From assembly GCA_900323505.1 (NCBI GenBank), contig OOIN01000007.1, positions 930,001-994,000 of the forward strand: a stretch of 64,000 bases of DNA, in the 5' to 3' direction. This document shows positions 41,759 to 51,846 of this stretch, piece after piece. This DNA is from Ustilago trichophora. Lineage: Eukaryota; Basidiomycota; Ustilaginomycetes; Ustilaginales; Ustilaginaceae. The notes beneath the pieces were generated by a model. The model did no database searches. It saw only the letters and a list, made by a program, of their open reading frames with translations, and had not been told where the DNA came from. How positions within the stretch are numbered: the first letter of the stretch is position 1; each line of letters opens with the position of its first letter. The position numbers and the translations under genes are program-made.

Positions 41759-43450
41759 ATGCCAGCGCCACTAGCTAAAGCCACTTCTCGAGGCGCTGCC
41801 TCTATCCAGAGCCATCCAGCCGGTCCTATCGAGAAGGTCTCCCTTCCCGTGACTGCATCTACATCACAGCTTCAGCCCGTCCCCTCTTGGCCCAAAATGG
41901 GTGCCTCCGCACAGGACGAGCAGGCCTCCACCAAAGCCAGCTTGAAAGCATGGTGGGCCTCGTTCACCAAAGGTCGCAACAACAAGGAGAAAAAGCAGAA
42001 TGAGAATCGTGTATTCGGCGTTCCACTTCGCCAGTCGCTCAAGTACGCCAGTGTTGCCATCTCAATTGCCGGCGAAGATGGCCAGCAATACGTTTGGGGC
42101 TACGTGCCAGTCGTTGTCGCCAAGGTTGGCCTCTATCTCAAAGAGAATGCAACCGAAGTCGAGGGCGTCTTCCGTATCGCTGGATCGCAAAAGAGGATGA
42201 AGGAGCTCCAGGAAACATTCGACAGTCCACCGCGCTACGGTAAATCTGTCGACTGGACCAAGTACAGTGTCCACGATGCCGCCAGTGTCTTGCGCAGGTA
42301 CTTCAATCATATGCCTGAGCCCATCGTCCCGCACGATCTCTACACCGAATTCAGGAACATCCGCGCCAAGGAGCACTTTGACGAACAAGGCGCTATCAAA
42401 ACGTACCGCCTTCTCATCTCGAGCATGCCTCCTGCCAGCCAGTATTTGCTCCTCTACGTCCTCGACCTCTTGGCAGTCTTTGCTCGCAAGTCTGACAAGA
42501 ATCTGATGCCCTCGAGCAACCTTGCCGTCATCTTTCAGCCCGGCATGTTCTCGCATCCCTCTCACGAGCTTTCACCCGGCGAGCACAAGTTGGCAGTCCA
42601 AGTACTGGAATTCCTCATCGACCATCAGGACCATTTCGTACTGGGCATGTCTCCCCAGCCAGCATCTCAATTGCCTCCTGACGAACTTACCGCCGTTTCT
42701 AAGCCTGTCACGGATGAGGACGTCTTGGTGCCTTCCGATAGTGACGAAGATCAGGGCGAGCTGCAGGTGCATGAAGGTGGAGGTGCCCGTCTGATGCGCA
42801 GCAAGACTACTAAGCCCAAGAACAAGCGACACGGATTGGGCTGGTCTCGCCGTACCCATGAGGACGAGGAGGTCAGCGATGTTGATGAACTCTCACCACA
42901 GGCTTCAGGAGCATCTGGCAAGAGCCCCACCAACGAAGATTTCACCGCCGAAGCGAGCTCCCTTGGTCAGTCGAAGCCTGCTACAGGACTTCGTCGTAGC
43001 CGCACAGCGCCGTCTCGCAAGCCTGTTGATGGTGCCTCTCCCGCTCGCAAGGGTCGACGTCCACGTGCCTCGGCGGGCGACAAGCGCGCAGCGGAGGAGG
43101 AGCACCGCAGAATCGTAGCTTCCCTCATTCCACCACCACCGGAGCCAAAGTCACATCCTATGCAGAAAGCTGCTTCGAGCACAAGCCATACTCAGTCAAG
43201 TGCCGCCAGGAAATCCACCGAGACTAGTTTGGCTCCGCCTGCTTCGACACCTATGCGCAAGGCACTTTCTGCGACGGACGTCCCTGCAGCGCCTGAATCG
43301 ATTGCAAGCGTCGCCTCGCCCTCCTCTGCTGGACACGACGCAACAGGGCTTCCCACTCCTCCATCCTCCAAGATTCTTGGAAGCGAGGCATCCACACCTG
43401 CACCTGCCTCTGTGCCCGCACCAGCATCGACCAAGAGCGAAACTCAATAA
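41759..43450 (+). CDS. Rho GTPase-activating protein, Sac7/Bag7 type
   Basis: This is an intron-free gene of 563 residues. The RhoGAP domain spans about residues 86-298 and begins VFGVPLRQSLKYASVAISIA, the Sac7/Bag7 style. The catalytic arginine finger is Arg139 in EGVFRIAGSQKR. Later blocks are DAASVLRRYFNHMPEPIVP and KNLMPSSNLAVIFQPGMF, which contains the conserved Asn of RhoGAPs. The C-terminal half is disordered-looking, Ser/Pro/Ala-rich, with basic patches. In yeast, Sac7 and Bag7 switch off Rho1 in cell-wall integrity and actin control. The same role in this fungus is inferred. The start is fixed by an upstream in-frame stop. The leader carries a tiny upstream ORF. It is convergent with RPC25, 579 bp away. 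Confidence 0.93.
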   Translation: MPAPLAKATSRGAASIQSHPAGPIEKVSLPVTASTSQLQPVPSWPKMGASAQDEQASTKASLKAWWASFTKGRNNKEKKQNENRVFGVPLRQSLKYASVAISIAGEDGQQYVWGYVPVVVAKVGLYLKENATEVEGVFRIAGSQKRMKELQETFDSPPRYGKSVDWTKYSVHDAASVLRRYFNHMPEPIVPHDLYTEFRNIRAKEHFDEQGAIKTYRLLISSMPPASQYLLLYVLDLLAVFARKSDKNLMPSSNLAVIFQPGMFSHPSHELSPGEHKLAVQVLEFLIDHQDHFVLGMSPQPASQLPPDELTAVSKPVTDEDVLVPSDSDEDQGELQVHEGGGARLMRSKTTKPKNKRHGLGWSRRTHEDEEVSDVDELSPQASGASGKSPTNEDFTAEASSLGQSKPATGLRRSRTAPSRKPVDGASPARKGRRPRASAGDKRAAEEEHRRIVASLIPPPPEPKSHPMQKAASSTSHTQSSAARKSTETSLAPPASTPMRKALSATDVPAAPESIASVASPSSAGHDATGLPTPPSSKILGSEASTPAPASVPAPASTKSETQ

Positions 43451-44029
43451 CCTCGCTCGGTTGATACACCATTGTCTAGGTGAATCCACTCAACGTGACT
43501 TTCGCCTCACGAACAATTCCTGTTTTTAATATCATTTCGTCTTGTCCCCATCCCCCCCCTCTTGCTGCACAATCCTTGCGATTCCTTCTTCATTACATTC
43601 TCGCAGCATCCCAACAATTCCCCCCAGTGTTTGGATGCGCGCCATTCTCTTTTTGCATATACCTCGGCTTGGCAGCTCATTTTAGTGTTGGTGCATCGTT
43701 CCATCCCCTCCTCTCTCTTTTTCTTCAACTTCACTGGAACAAAGCCTTTTGTTAGTCTTCTTCTTCTTCATTGTAACGGCGTTTTGTTGTCTCTGATGGA
43801 ATTGCAATCCTTTGTCGAAGAGCCGGTTTGAACGCTGTGATGTTGCAAAGATCTAGCATTGTATAGACATTGAACGAGAAGGGGATTTGGATGTTGTACA
43901 AAAGCAGGGGTAGGAATTGAGTTTGTGAGTTGTAGTTGAGAGGGCGGAGCTCGCTGCGTATGGAAAAAGGCTGTCCAGAATGCGAGTCTCTGCCGAAGCT
44001 GTTTGAATGCGGCTATTGATTTGGGCGCA
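43451..44029. other. Convergent 3' spacer between the RhoGAP gene and RPC25
   Basis: No gene is seen. The sequence is T-rich on the plus strand, as expected for 3' untranslated regions. Confidence 0.5.
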
Positions 44030-44833
44030 TCAGTACTGCTGTTCTTCCTCTTCATAGACCTGCTGATCCATTTCTTCGGCAGCATACTCTCCCTGGCCTT
44101 GCTCGCCGTACTCTCCGGCTTCGCCACCTGCAACCTCAGCCCCAGTCCACCAGCTGACCAGACCCAGACCACTCCCCGCAATACTAGCCGTGATACTGTA
44201 GTGAGGCTTGGTCTCCTTGGCTGTGTGCTGATTGTGATGCAAGCCTGCTGACTGGCCGTCTCCCCCTGTACCTCCTGCACCTCCGGTACCGCCCTCTTTC
44301 CCACCTCCAGGTCCCGGCTCTCCATCATAGAAGGCATCCGACTCAACCGTGAATCTGACCGTTTCGCCATTATCCAAGTACATCCTCTCCTCCTGTTGAC
44401 TCAAAAGTGGATCTGCGGCAATCTGCTCTGTCCTCGCCTCATAGAGCCAGAACCAAGCGCGTTCCTGATGATCAAAAGCACATGGCTTGGGGATCAAGTG
44501 CGCAGGAACATAGACATCGTCAAAGAAGCCCAAGGTGATGCGAATACCTGACTCGTCGGAAGACTTGATTTTGCCCGTCAGAACTTCCTGGGTGAAAGGT
44601 CGGAAGACGACAAGTCGGAACGTTACGTGGTGATACAAGAACCCATCACCGAATCGGACCTTTCCCTCGGAACATGAGAGGATGTCAAAGAGGGATATGC
44701 AGAGCCCGACGTCGACTAGAATCTTGTTGGCGTACTTGATGTTGATCTGATCCGAGATGGATACGAGTGAAGGTTGACCAAAGGAAGAAGGGTGGACACT
44801 GATGGTGTCTTGGATTTCAGAGAGGACAAACAT
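44030..44833 (-). CDS. RPC25: RNA polymerase III subunit Rpc25 (RPB7 family)
   Basis: This is an intron-free gene of 267 residues. The N-terminal RNP-like domain (about 1-80) begins MFVLSEIQDTISVHPSSFG and contains YANKILVDVGLCISLFDI and GDGFLYHHVTFRLVVFRPF. The S1-like OB domain (about 80-220) contains EVLTGKIKSSDESGIRITLG, DVYVPAHLIPKPCAF and GETVRFTVESDAFYD, and ends GSGLGLVSWW. These are the Rpc25 (RPC8) signatures, not those of Rpb7 or Rpa43. A Gly-rich loop of about 25 residues (GPGGGKEGGTGGAGG) interrupts the OB domain, and the tail is acidic and Gly/Gln-rich, both unusual additions. With Rpc17 it forms the stalk that binds TFIIIB and nascent RNA. The gene is divergent from SAM50. Confidence 0.92.
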   Translation of the reverse strand: MFVLSEIQDTISVHPSSFGQPSLVSISDQINIKYANKILVDVGLCISLFDILSCSEGKVRFGDGFLYHHVTFRLVVFRPFTQEVLTGKIKSSDESGIRITLGFFDDVYVPAHLIPKPCAFDHQERAWFWLYEARTEQIAADPLLSQQEERMYLDNGETVRFTVESDAFYDGEPGPGGGKEGGTGGAGGTGGDGQSAGLHHNQHTAKETKPHYSITASIAGSGLGLVSWWTGAEVAGGEAGEYGEQGQGEYAAEEMDQQVYEEEEQQY

Positions 44834-45460
44834 GGTGCGTAAAGTTGCAGCAGAAAGGTGGCTGATGTTGGTGAGAGTGCTCAGCGTGCTGAGTTGGGTA
44901 TCTGTCTTGGTGTTGACTCAGAGCCGTGAGCTGGATATTATTGGGGTGCTGGGTTTTGAGGCGGATGATCCGATACTGGCCTCAGAAGCGTTCAAATTAG
45001 GCCAGCATCCTGATTGCGTGGAAGATATGTGTAGCAGCGTACCTGAGTCCGCTGTGTGACGATGTTGTGCGGACGTGAATGGAGTGGATCGTTGACGATG
45101 ATGAATAGAAATCCTGGAACGCAGATTAAAGTCCAAGTCTCAGGAACCATCAAGAGACTCCACTTTTTCTTTTTTTGTTTTTGACTTTCTTCTCATCATA
45201 CTGTACTGTACTGTACAGTACTGTATAGTTTGACCTACATTTTTTTCGTTCCGACACCCGCGAAATTCTCTAGGGAAACAGGTGTTGAGGGTTCAGCAGA
45301 AGTTATGGCAGTGTGTGAGTATCGCGGCCGGCTAGCCATTTCACCAAGGCTTGGCCAATTAATTCTCTCTCTACTTTCCGCTCGGACCGCACCGCAACTT
45401 TTGTCAATCTCGAAATCTTCCGATCCCTCCTTCTCTCACTCATCTCAAATCAAAGCAACG
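44834..45460. promoter_or_regulatory. Divergent RPC25/SAM50 promoter with a TACTGTAC array
   Basis: The 627-bp spacer carries a dense TACTG/CAGTA array at 45199-45226, including the perfect 12-bp palindrome TACTGTACAGTA at 45209-45220. A poly-pyrimidine tract precedes it. No gene is seen. Confidence 0.55.
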
Positions 45461-47440
45461 ATGGAGTTCAACAGCCTCAAAGAACAGCGTCAACAAGCGC
45501 ATGACGCGGCTGAGGCCCGAGCTGCTGCTGCTGCTGCCTCGGTCGAAGCGCAATCATCGTCACAGTCTTCGCCTTCTTCGTCCTCTTCTTCTTCCTCGAA
45601 GAATAATGCTTCTCGCAAACCTGTACCTTCGAATGGACCCGCTCAGGATGCCGCTGCGGTAGAGATACCACTCTCACAAGCTCTGGGAGCGAATTTAGAT
45701 GACGCCCATGCACAACCGGTCGAAGGAGCTTCTCTCCAAGCAATCGGCCTAGGCTCTTCCGCGCACACTACCGGATCCAACCCAACCACAGCTGAAGCTG
45801 AACCACCCATGAAACCACACAACCTTTTGACAGCAACCGAAATCCTCCAAGCCGGCGGCAATCCTCTATCCCCTTTCGCACCGGCCCCAATTCTGCGACT
45901 CAACGCAATCCGAATCTCTGGCGCCAATCGTGCACTCCGTCCTTCTTATCTAGGCTCCCTCTGCCGGCCATATATGGATCCGACTCTCTCATCCCAGAAC
46001 CCAGACAGCAGCATCCTCACCTCGTTGTACTATGGAAATCGCACATCACACGTCCTTCCAGGACAGCCCACAACCCTATCCTCCATACTCGCACTTACCT
46101 CATCCCTAGCTGGAGACCTTGACAAACTAGACGTCTTCCGCAACATTGAAGCCTCGCTCGCCCCATCCATCTTTCCCGGTGCTACGGAAGAAGACGTCGA
46201 CGTGATTTTGTCCTGCGGCAGACCAAAAGGTCGAGTCTTTCTCAAATCAAGCACTGATGTGGGCAACGGCGAAGGGTCGGCCAGTGTCCAAGGTCGAATC
46301 CGAAACGTATTCGGCGGAGCGGAAACCCTACAGGGTAGCGCAACCTTCGGCACGCGCACAAAACAAGCCTTCAACCTCGAATTCGGCGGACCATTCCCAG
46401 GCAACCCCGACAACGAGTACAAACTAACCGCATTCTCCCACGACCGAGATTATTCCGCCTTCGCCTCCCTCTCCGAGAGCATCAAAGGCCTCCGAGCCAG
46501 CATCAACTCGAGCTCCACAACTGAGCCTAAAGGAATCGTCAACCCAACAGAAGACTCCCAGACAGGACACACCTCGCAGCACGAATTGGCCTACGAAGCA
46601 TCACTGCGCGAACTCGGTCGAGTTCTGGGAGACGCAAGCGTGGCCGTGAGGAAGATGGCCGTTCACCCGAGTGTAAAATCCGCCTTGAGCTGGACCTGGG
46701 TTCGGGAGAGCAGAGATAACGTAGTGTTGCCGAGTAGAGGGGGCAAGTTGAAGAGTGTTGTTGAGTATGCAGGGTTAGGTGGCGATGCTAGTCATGTCAA
46801 AGTTGAGGTTGAGGCGTGTACTGGGAGACATGTTAATCTGTTGGATTGGCTGTTGCCCGCCAAACCTCTTCCATCGCCCTTTGTTCCGGAATCCAAAGAG
46901 GACTCAGTCCCGTCATCTGCCTTGGCTGAAGCCGAATCACCGCTCCCCTCGCTAGCAAACCACTTCCAACCGATCTTTACCACTTTCACCCTCCGCTCCG
47001 GCCTCCTGACATCGCTCAACCCATCTTCGTCTACCCATTTCTCGGATCGATTCCAACTCGGCGGCCCCACCTCGATTCGCATGAATCGCCACTCTTCTCT
47101 CGGACCCAAATCCGATCGTGACTCGCTCGGAGGAGACGCCTATTGGTCCGCTGGACTCTCGCTCCTCACTCCCATCCCTTCCAAACCTCATTGGCCCCTT
47201 TTGCTACACACTTTCCTCAACGCCGGTCAACTGTGTCAATTAGACCCCAAACAATCGGGTCGAAATTACTGGAATGGTCTCACACAATTGTCCAATCCAA
47301 GTACAAGCCTAGGTTTAGGTCTCGTCTACATTCAGGGTCAATTAAGGCTCGAACTTAACGCTGGTCTTCCGATATCAGCTAGAAAAACAGATGCTTGTAG
47401 CAAAGGCTTGCAACTCGGAATCGGGATCGACTTTCTTTAA
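45461..47440 (+). CDS. SAM50: Mitochondrial outer-membrane insertase Sam50/Tob55
   Basis: This is an intron-free gene of 659 residues; yeast Sam50 has 484. The first in-frame ATG is at 45461. The N-terminal 120 residues are Ala/Gln/Ser-rich and low-complexity. A single POTRA-like domain follows (about 145-270; LRLNAIRISGANRALRPSYL, KLDVFRNIEASLAPS), then an Omp85 16-strand barrel (about 275-659). The barrel includes VQGRIRNVFGGAETLQGSA and FGTRTKQAFNLEFGGPF, the SALSWTWVRE segment and FSDRFQLGGPTSIRMNR. It ends in a beta-signal-like last strand (KGLQLGIGIDFL). Sam50 inserts beta-barrel precursors into the outer membrane. Extra length also comes from Ser/Pro-rich loops around residues 360-385 and 475-500. 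It is convergent with RPN1 (175 bp). Confidence 0.9.
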   Translation: MEFNSLKEQRQQAHDAAEARAAAAAASVEAQSSSQSSPSSSSSSSSKNNASRKPVPSNGPAQDAAAVEIPLSQALGANLDDAHAQPVEGASLQAIGLGSSAHTTGSNPTTAEAEPPMKPHNLLTATEILQAGGNPLSPFAPAPILRLNAIRISGANRALRPSYLGSLCRPYMDPTLSSQNPDSSILTSLYYGNRTSHVLPGQPTTLSSILALTSSLAGDLDKLDVFRNIEASLAPSIFPGATEEDVDVILSCGRPKGRVFLKSSTDVGNGEGSASVQGRIRNVFGGAETLQGSATFGTRTKQAFNLEFGGPFPGNPDNEYKLTAFSHDRDYSAFASLSESIKGLRASINSSSTTEPKGIVNPTEDSQTGHTSQHELAYEASLRELGRVLGDASVAVRKMAVHPSVKSALSWTWVRESRDNVVLPSRGGKLKSVVEYAGLGGDASHVKVEVEACTGRHVNLLDWLLPAKPLPSPFVPESKEDSVPSSALAEAESPLPSLANHFQPIFTTFTLRSGLLTSLNPSSSTHFSDRFQLGGPTSIRMNRHSSLGPKSDRDSLGGDAYWSAGLSLLTPIPSKPHWPLLLHTFLNAGQLCQLDPKQSGRNYWNGLTQLSNPSTSLGLGLVYIQGQLRLELNAGLPISARKTDACSKGLQLGIGIDFL

Positions 47441-47615
47441 AAAACCTTACCATCCTCAGATCTACTTATCAAACCGTTGCACAAACTATTCAATCCCTCA
47501 CACACCCATGTCACACGCCCAGTTTCCCAAACGCAGACAAACTTTTGAACAACAGCACCACTTGTCTTGATTACGCATACACATAAGCTCTTGTTTGATT
47601 CCTTTTTTGTGTTGC

Positions 47616-50453
47616 TTACAAATCCTCCTCCTTGACATACCCCGGATTCTTCAACAAGATACTGAATCCTTCTAGCACATGAGCATAGCTCAAATACTCC
47701 TCTGTACCCAATTCTGCCCTCTCAAAGGTACCCACTCTAACGGGAGTTGTATGAGTTTGGAATCCGCTAATCGTCCTCGGCTTACCTGCCTGGCCTACTA
47801 CATCGACCGCCTTACCCACACGTACGCTGGTCGCGAGAGGCTCCAACTTTTCATCCAGCGTAATGAGGAATCGCGGATACATGGCCGAACTGAGGAAGTA
47901 GAGCATCCAGTGAGACTGATCCAACACAAATCCGCGTGCATCAGTCATCGACGTCAACAGCGCCAAGATACCCGCCACAGCGGTACGAGACATGAGCTGT
48001 CGATCCGTGTGGTACGGATTGATCCCAATCGTGCCTTTGCCCATGTGTACGAGACCTTGCGAAACACGGACCATAAACAGACAGTCGGGCTCCTTGTAGT
48101 AGTATCCAGCAAGCTGACGAAGCATCTGCGCGAGACGCGCATTGTTGGAACCAGCACCGACCAGACCCATGGCGAGAATGGCGTTGATGGCAACGTCCAG
48201 ATCCGAGTCGTGCGAGTATTTCGAAAGGGTATCCAAAACAGGCATGGATGGGTTGGAGGGATTGAGAAGCGCCAATGCGAGGGGTACAGTCTTGCGAATG
48301 GTAGGCTCGCCGTAGTGCATGAGATGCGACAAGTGACGCAGAGCCATCTCGGCACCCACCTCCTCGCCCATGGTGACGAGAGCTATACCAATGACAGCAA
48401 AGGCCTGGAAGAGGTCGTTGGTCTCCTTGTCGTCCTTGTCATCCTTGTCGTCCTTGGCAGAATCCTCGCCCTCGCCGTTGGCAGCATTGTCACCCTCTGC
48501 CTCGTCGACGTTTTCCGTAGAACGCTCAGTGCAGTAGTGAAGCATGTTTTGCACCTTGAGCACGTTACCCGTACCGGCGTAGGAGCACATATCGACCAAG
48601 ACTCGTGCCTGCTTGCTGATGGGGTGCTCGATGGCCTTGAGCGTCTCGATGGTGGCATCGCTCTCATCCTGCTTGCCGAGGAACAAGAGCGCAAGACCCA
48701 AAATCATGAATCGCGCCCACTTGTCGTCGAGTTGAGCAGGGTCGCGCTCCATCATGCTCTGCAGAATAGTAGGAGTGATCTCGCCGTGGCAGCTTCCAGC
48801 AAACACGAAACCCAGCGAGAGTGCCGACATGGCAGCGACCTCCATGGGCGTTGTCTCGTCCTGAATAATGGGCAGCAACAGTGCGGCAATGTCGTCGCGG
48901 CAGAATCCAGCATATGCAAGACCAAGACCAACAATGGCGGAAATCTTGAGAGGGATGCTCTTGGACTCGATGTGTTCCGAAAGCAGAGCCATGGCCTCGT
49001 CCAACTCGGAACGCAATCCCGAGTGCACAATACCGTAGGCAAGGAAAGCACCAGCCTTGATGGCCTCTTCGGAAGAGTACGAGTACTTGTCAATCTGGTC
49101 GAGACCGGTTTCGGTGTTCCAGAGCAAGCTCATACCGAGCGAAGCAGCAGCCGAAAGCATACCGTGGTCCTTGTTCTTGTAGATCCACGAGTTGCCTTCA
49201 GGTGCATCAACCATGAGTTTGTCGTTACCGAAACCAGCATTGACGAAGGCATTGACAAAAGTGGAGGCCAGATTGCCACGAGCCGAGTCGACCGAGCCGC
49301 CAAGGCCGGTCCTCGAGTTTTCAAGATGAGTCTTGTAAATGTCTTCGAGGCTCTTTGGCTCAAAGACGTTGAGCTCCTTTCCAAACTGAACGAAATGACG
49401 CGAGAGATGCGAGTTGTACATGATGTCGAGCAATTCGTTGTCGGTGATGGGTGCGTCTTCGTCTTGGAGCCACTCGATGGGGATGTGCTGCCTTGCGAGC
49501 ATGTATGCGAGCTGCTTGCGCATGGTGGGGTTTTTGGGTGCTTCAAAATCGGAACGGATGAGGTCCTTGTCGCCGAGACGAAGGGCAAGAGTCATGGCTT
49601 CAGTGTATCGCTCGTGCTTGCGGTAGATCTCGTGGGCGGTGCGAAGGAACATGGAGTCATCGGGAGGTACGAGAAGGTTGACACAGCTGACCATGTAGAG
49701 ACAGACACGAGCGTAGGTGTCCTTGTCGACGAATTGGGGAAGCTTGTCGATCGCCTCGAGCTCGAGCAAGAGGTCGACGGCATCGGCTTCGGCGTTGTGA
49801 GTGAGGGAGAAAGGAACGACCTGGAGCGCCAACTGGAGGAGCTCGTCTGTGTTCTTTTCGTCTTGGGAACGGGCGTTGTACTCTTCTCCGAGTTCAGCAG
49901 CGAGGTGGCGCACGTACTCGTGACCCCAGAGACCAGGGTCCTCTGACTTGCCATCGGATGCTACGTCGTTGGCCTGTAGACGGAAGTGGAGGGTTTCGCG
50001 CTGGCCGTTGTCCGAGTAGGTCATGGCAAGTACAGAGAGAATCTCGGCAAAGAGGCTCTTGTCTGCGCTGGCCTGCTTCCATTGCTCGTAGAGCGTCTTG
50101 AGCTCTGGGTAGTGCGGGCGGAGGAATTTGAGGGGCTTGGGAACGGAAGTCATGGAAGAGGTACTAGTGCGGATGAGGGTTCGGAGCGATTCGAGTGCAG
50201 GGCGGTAAAGAGAAGCGTCATCCTCCTTGAGACGCTCTACGAGCATCTCGAGCTCATTCTTGAGCTGAAGATCCTCCTCGCTGAGCTCATCTTCGGGCTT
50301 GTCCTTGCCATTGAGACGCTTTTCGGAAAAAGGAGGGAGACCTTTGCGAGCGGCTTCTTCGCGTTGCTCTTCTTTTGCTTTCTGCTTGTCGGTCTTGTTT
50401 GGGTCCTCGACGGGGACGGTGATGTCGAGCTCTTGGCCGTGTCCTCGTGCCAT
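47616..50453 (-). CDS. RPN1: 26S proteasome base subunit Rpn1
   Basis: This is an intron-free gene of 945 residues, close to yeast Rpn1 (993). The N-terminal 60 residues are charged (PNKTDKQKAKEEQREEAARK). A helical segment follows (ELKTLYEQWKQASADKSLFA), and proteasome/cyclosome repeats occupy about residues 430-660. Those repeats show the alternating Gly/Ala pattern in GMLSAAASLGMSLLWN, SAIVGLGLAYAGFCRDD, AMSALSLGFVFAGSCHG and MILGLALLFLGKQDESD. An acidic Asp/Lys insert (ANGEGEDSAKDDKDDKDDKE) lies near residue 680, and the end VRVGTFERAELGTEEYLSYA is conserved. Rpn1 is the scaffold that binds ubiquitin-like domains of shuttle factors and Ubp6. I did not see the PACE element GGTGGCAAA in its promoter. 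It is divergent from the zinc transporter gene. Confidence 0.95.
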   Translation of the reverse strand: MARGHGQELDITVPVEDPNKTDKQKAKEEQREEAARKGLPPFSEKRLNGKDKPEDELSEEDLQLKNELEMLVERLKEDDASLYRPALESLRTLIRTSTSSMTSVPKPLKFLRPHYPELKTLYEQWKQASADKSLFAEILSVLAMTYSDNGQRETLHFRLQANDVASDGKSEDPGLWGHEYVRHLAAELGEEYNARSQDEKNTDELLQLALQVVPFSLTHNAEADAVDLLLELEAIDKLPQFVDKDTYARVCLYMVSCVNLLVPPDDSMFLRTAHEIYRKHERYTEAMTLALRLGDKDLIRSDFEAPKNPTMRKQLAYMLARQHIPIEWLQDEDAPITDNELLDIMYNSHLSRHFVQFGKELNVFEPKSLEDIYKTHLENSRTGLGGSVDSARGNLASTFVNAFVNAGFGNDKLMVDAPEGNSWIYKNKDHGMLSAAASLGMSLLWNTETGLDQIDKYSYSSEEAIKAGAFLAYGIVHSGLRSELDEAMALLSEHIESKSIPLKISAIVGLGLAYAGFCRDDIAALLLPIIQDETTPMEVAAMSALSLGFVFAGSCHGEITPTILQSMMERDPAQLDDKWARFMILGLALLFLGKQDESDATIETLKAIEHPISKQARVLVDMCSYAGTGNVLKVQNMLHYCTERSTENVDEAEGDNAANGEGEDSAKDDKDDKDDKETNDLFQAFAVIGIALVTMGEEVGAEMALRHLSHLMHYGEPTIRKTVPLALALLNPSNPSMPVLDTLSKYSHDSDLDVAINAILAMGLVGAGSNNARLAQMLRQLAGYYYKEPDCLFMVRVSQGLVHMGKGTIGINPYHTDRQLMSRTAVAGILALLTSMTDARGFVLDQSHWMLYFLSSAMYPRFLITLDEKLEPLATSVRVGKAVDVVGQAGKPRTISGFQTHTTPVRVGTFERAELGTEEYLSYAHVLEGFSILLKNPGYVKEEDL

Positions 50454-51846
50454 GTTGGGCTATGTAAAGTCAAGCGCGGGTGCGCTGCCGAGATCGAGGG
50501 TGTTTGTGTCTGACAGCCGGATAGGGGGGCGAGCGAGTCGAGCAGTATTGGCGAAGTGGTTGGAGCAAAGATTCTGCTGTCGTGGACGAACGAGCGCAGC
50601 GATGTTGAGACGGTGAAAGGTTGAAGGAAGAGGAGAAGATGTTGGGAATGGTTGAAACGACAAGAGTAACACGAACAACGTTTCAATTTGGCTGAGTGCG
50701 GTGTGGAGTGTACAGTATGTCGAAGAATCTCGTTGTTGCGCGTCCACGAGCCACGCACCGGCGCAGCAAACAGCCAGCCAAGCCAGCCAAAAGGCAGCGC
50801 AGCCAAAGCCGATCGATCACCTTGACAAACTCCACTTTGGTGATTTTTGCGCGGTTCTTGTCATGTTGAATCGTAAGCTTCCACATCTTATTTTCAAGGT
50901 TGATGGATTGTTAGACCTACACAAATCCAATGCCTAGACTTCTCCTCTTCTAAAAAGTGATTTGATCCGAAGTTTCGGTGTCGAAAAGAAAATGCGAGGT
51001 GCTGCTGATTCTGTGGTGCTTCCCGCTCTCCGCTTCGGTGTCGTCGAAACTTGCCGACGGCGCTGTGAGAGAGGTCCGCCCCGATGTCGAGCATTTGGAG
51101 CGAAGCAGCGAAGCATGATGGTTCGAAACAAAGAAGATCCATGTCGTTCTCTCCACTACTGTATCTTTGTGTTCCTGCTTTACTCAAATTTTGCGATCTC
51201 ATTGGTCTATGCAGCGACGAAGAGGTGTACAGAGTGCCCCAATTGATGGAACCATGTTCTCAATCCCCTTCGAGTCATCATTCCTTTTTTGCAACTTAGG
51301 ATAGTACACATACCAGTCTTTGATATCAGCGCAACAGAATCTTGATCTATTCGTGCCGCAGTAGAGGCAAATGGGTTGAACGAATCTGCGACGACTGAGC
51401 TCGTGTGGGAACCGCTTCTGGACTAAAGCTAGGAGGAATGCCAAAAAAATAAAATAAAAAAGGAAAAGATTTCCATAATTTTGACTGCATCGGTGTGAAT
51501 GTGATGCGCGCGCCATTTTGCTGTCCCTCTGCTCAGCTGCCTTGGCGACCAAAAGAGGAGAAGGCGCTCAGCAACGGTAAACAAATTCCTCAACCAAGCC
51601 AAACACATCAAGGCGCAGAGAGAAAAAGAGATACACATGTGCAACTACAGTATCTCGCTCAGAACAAACAAAGCCCATCCCTCTTTTCTGCTCCACCATC
51701 AAAGGATCAAGCTCAGCTCGTCATCGCATCTTCGCACGCATTGCCCATCAAAAAGCTGCAGCGCTGGTCGTACGTTCGAGCCTCGACTCCACCAAGCAAC
51801 CACTCCGCCAACCTAATCTCTATCCTCCCCTCCTCGCAATATCACA
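50454..51846. promoter_or_regulatory. Divergent RPN1/ZRC1 intergenic region
   Basis: The 1.4-kb spacer separates two start codons. Short frames are unconvincing. TACAGTA elements occur at about 50710 and 51647, and an A-rich patch near 51442-51465. No RNA gene is recognised. Confidence 0.45.

Noticed and set aside
47679..49946. 755-codon plus-strand open frame across RPN1
   Set aside because: It is antisense to a clearly recognised proteasome gene, starts without ATG support and has no recognisable domain.
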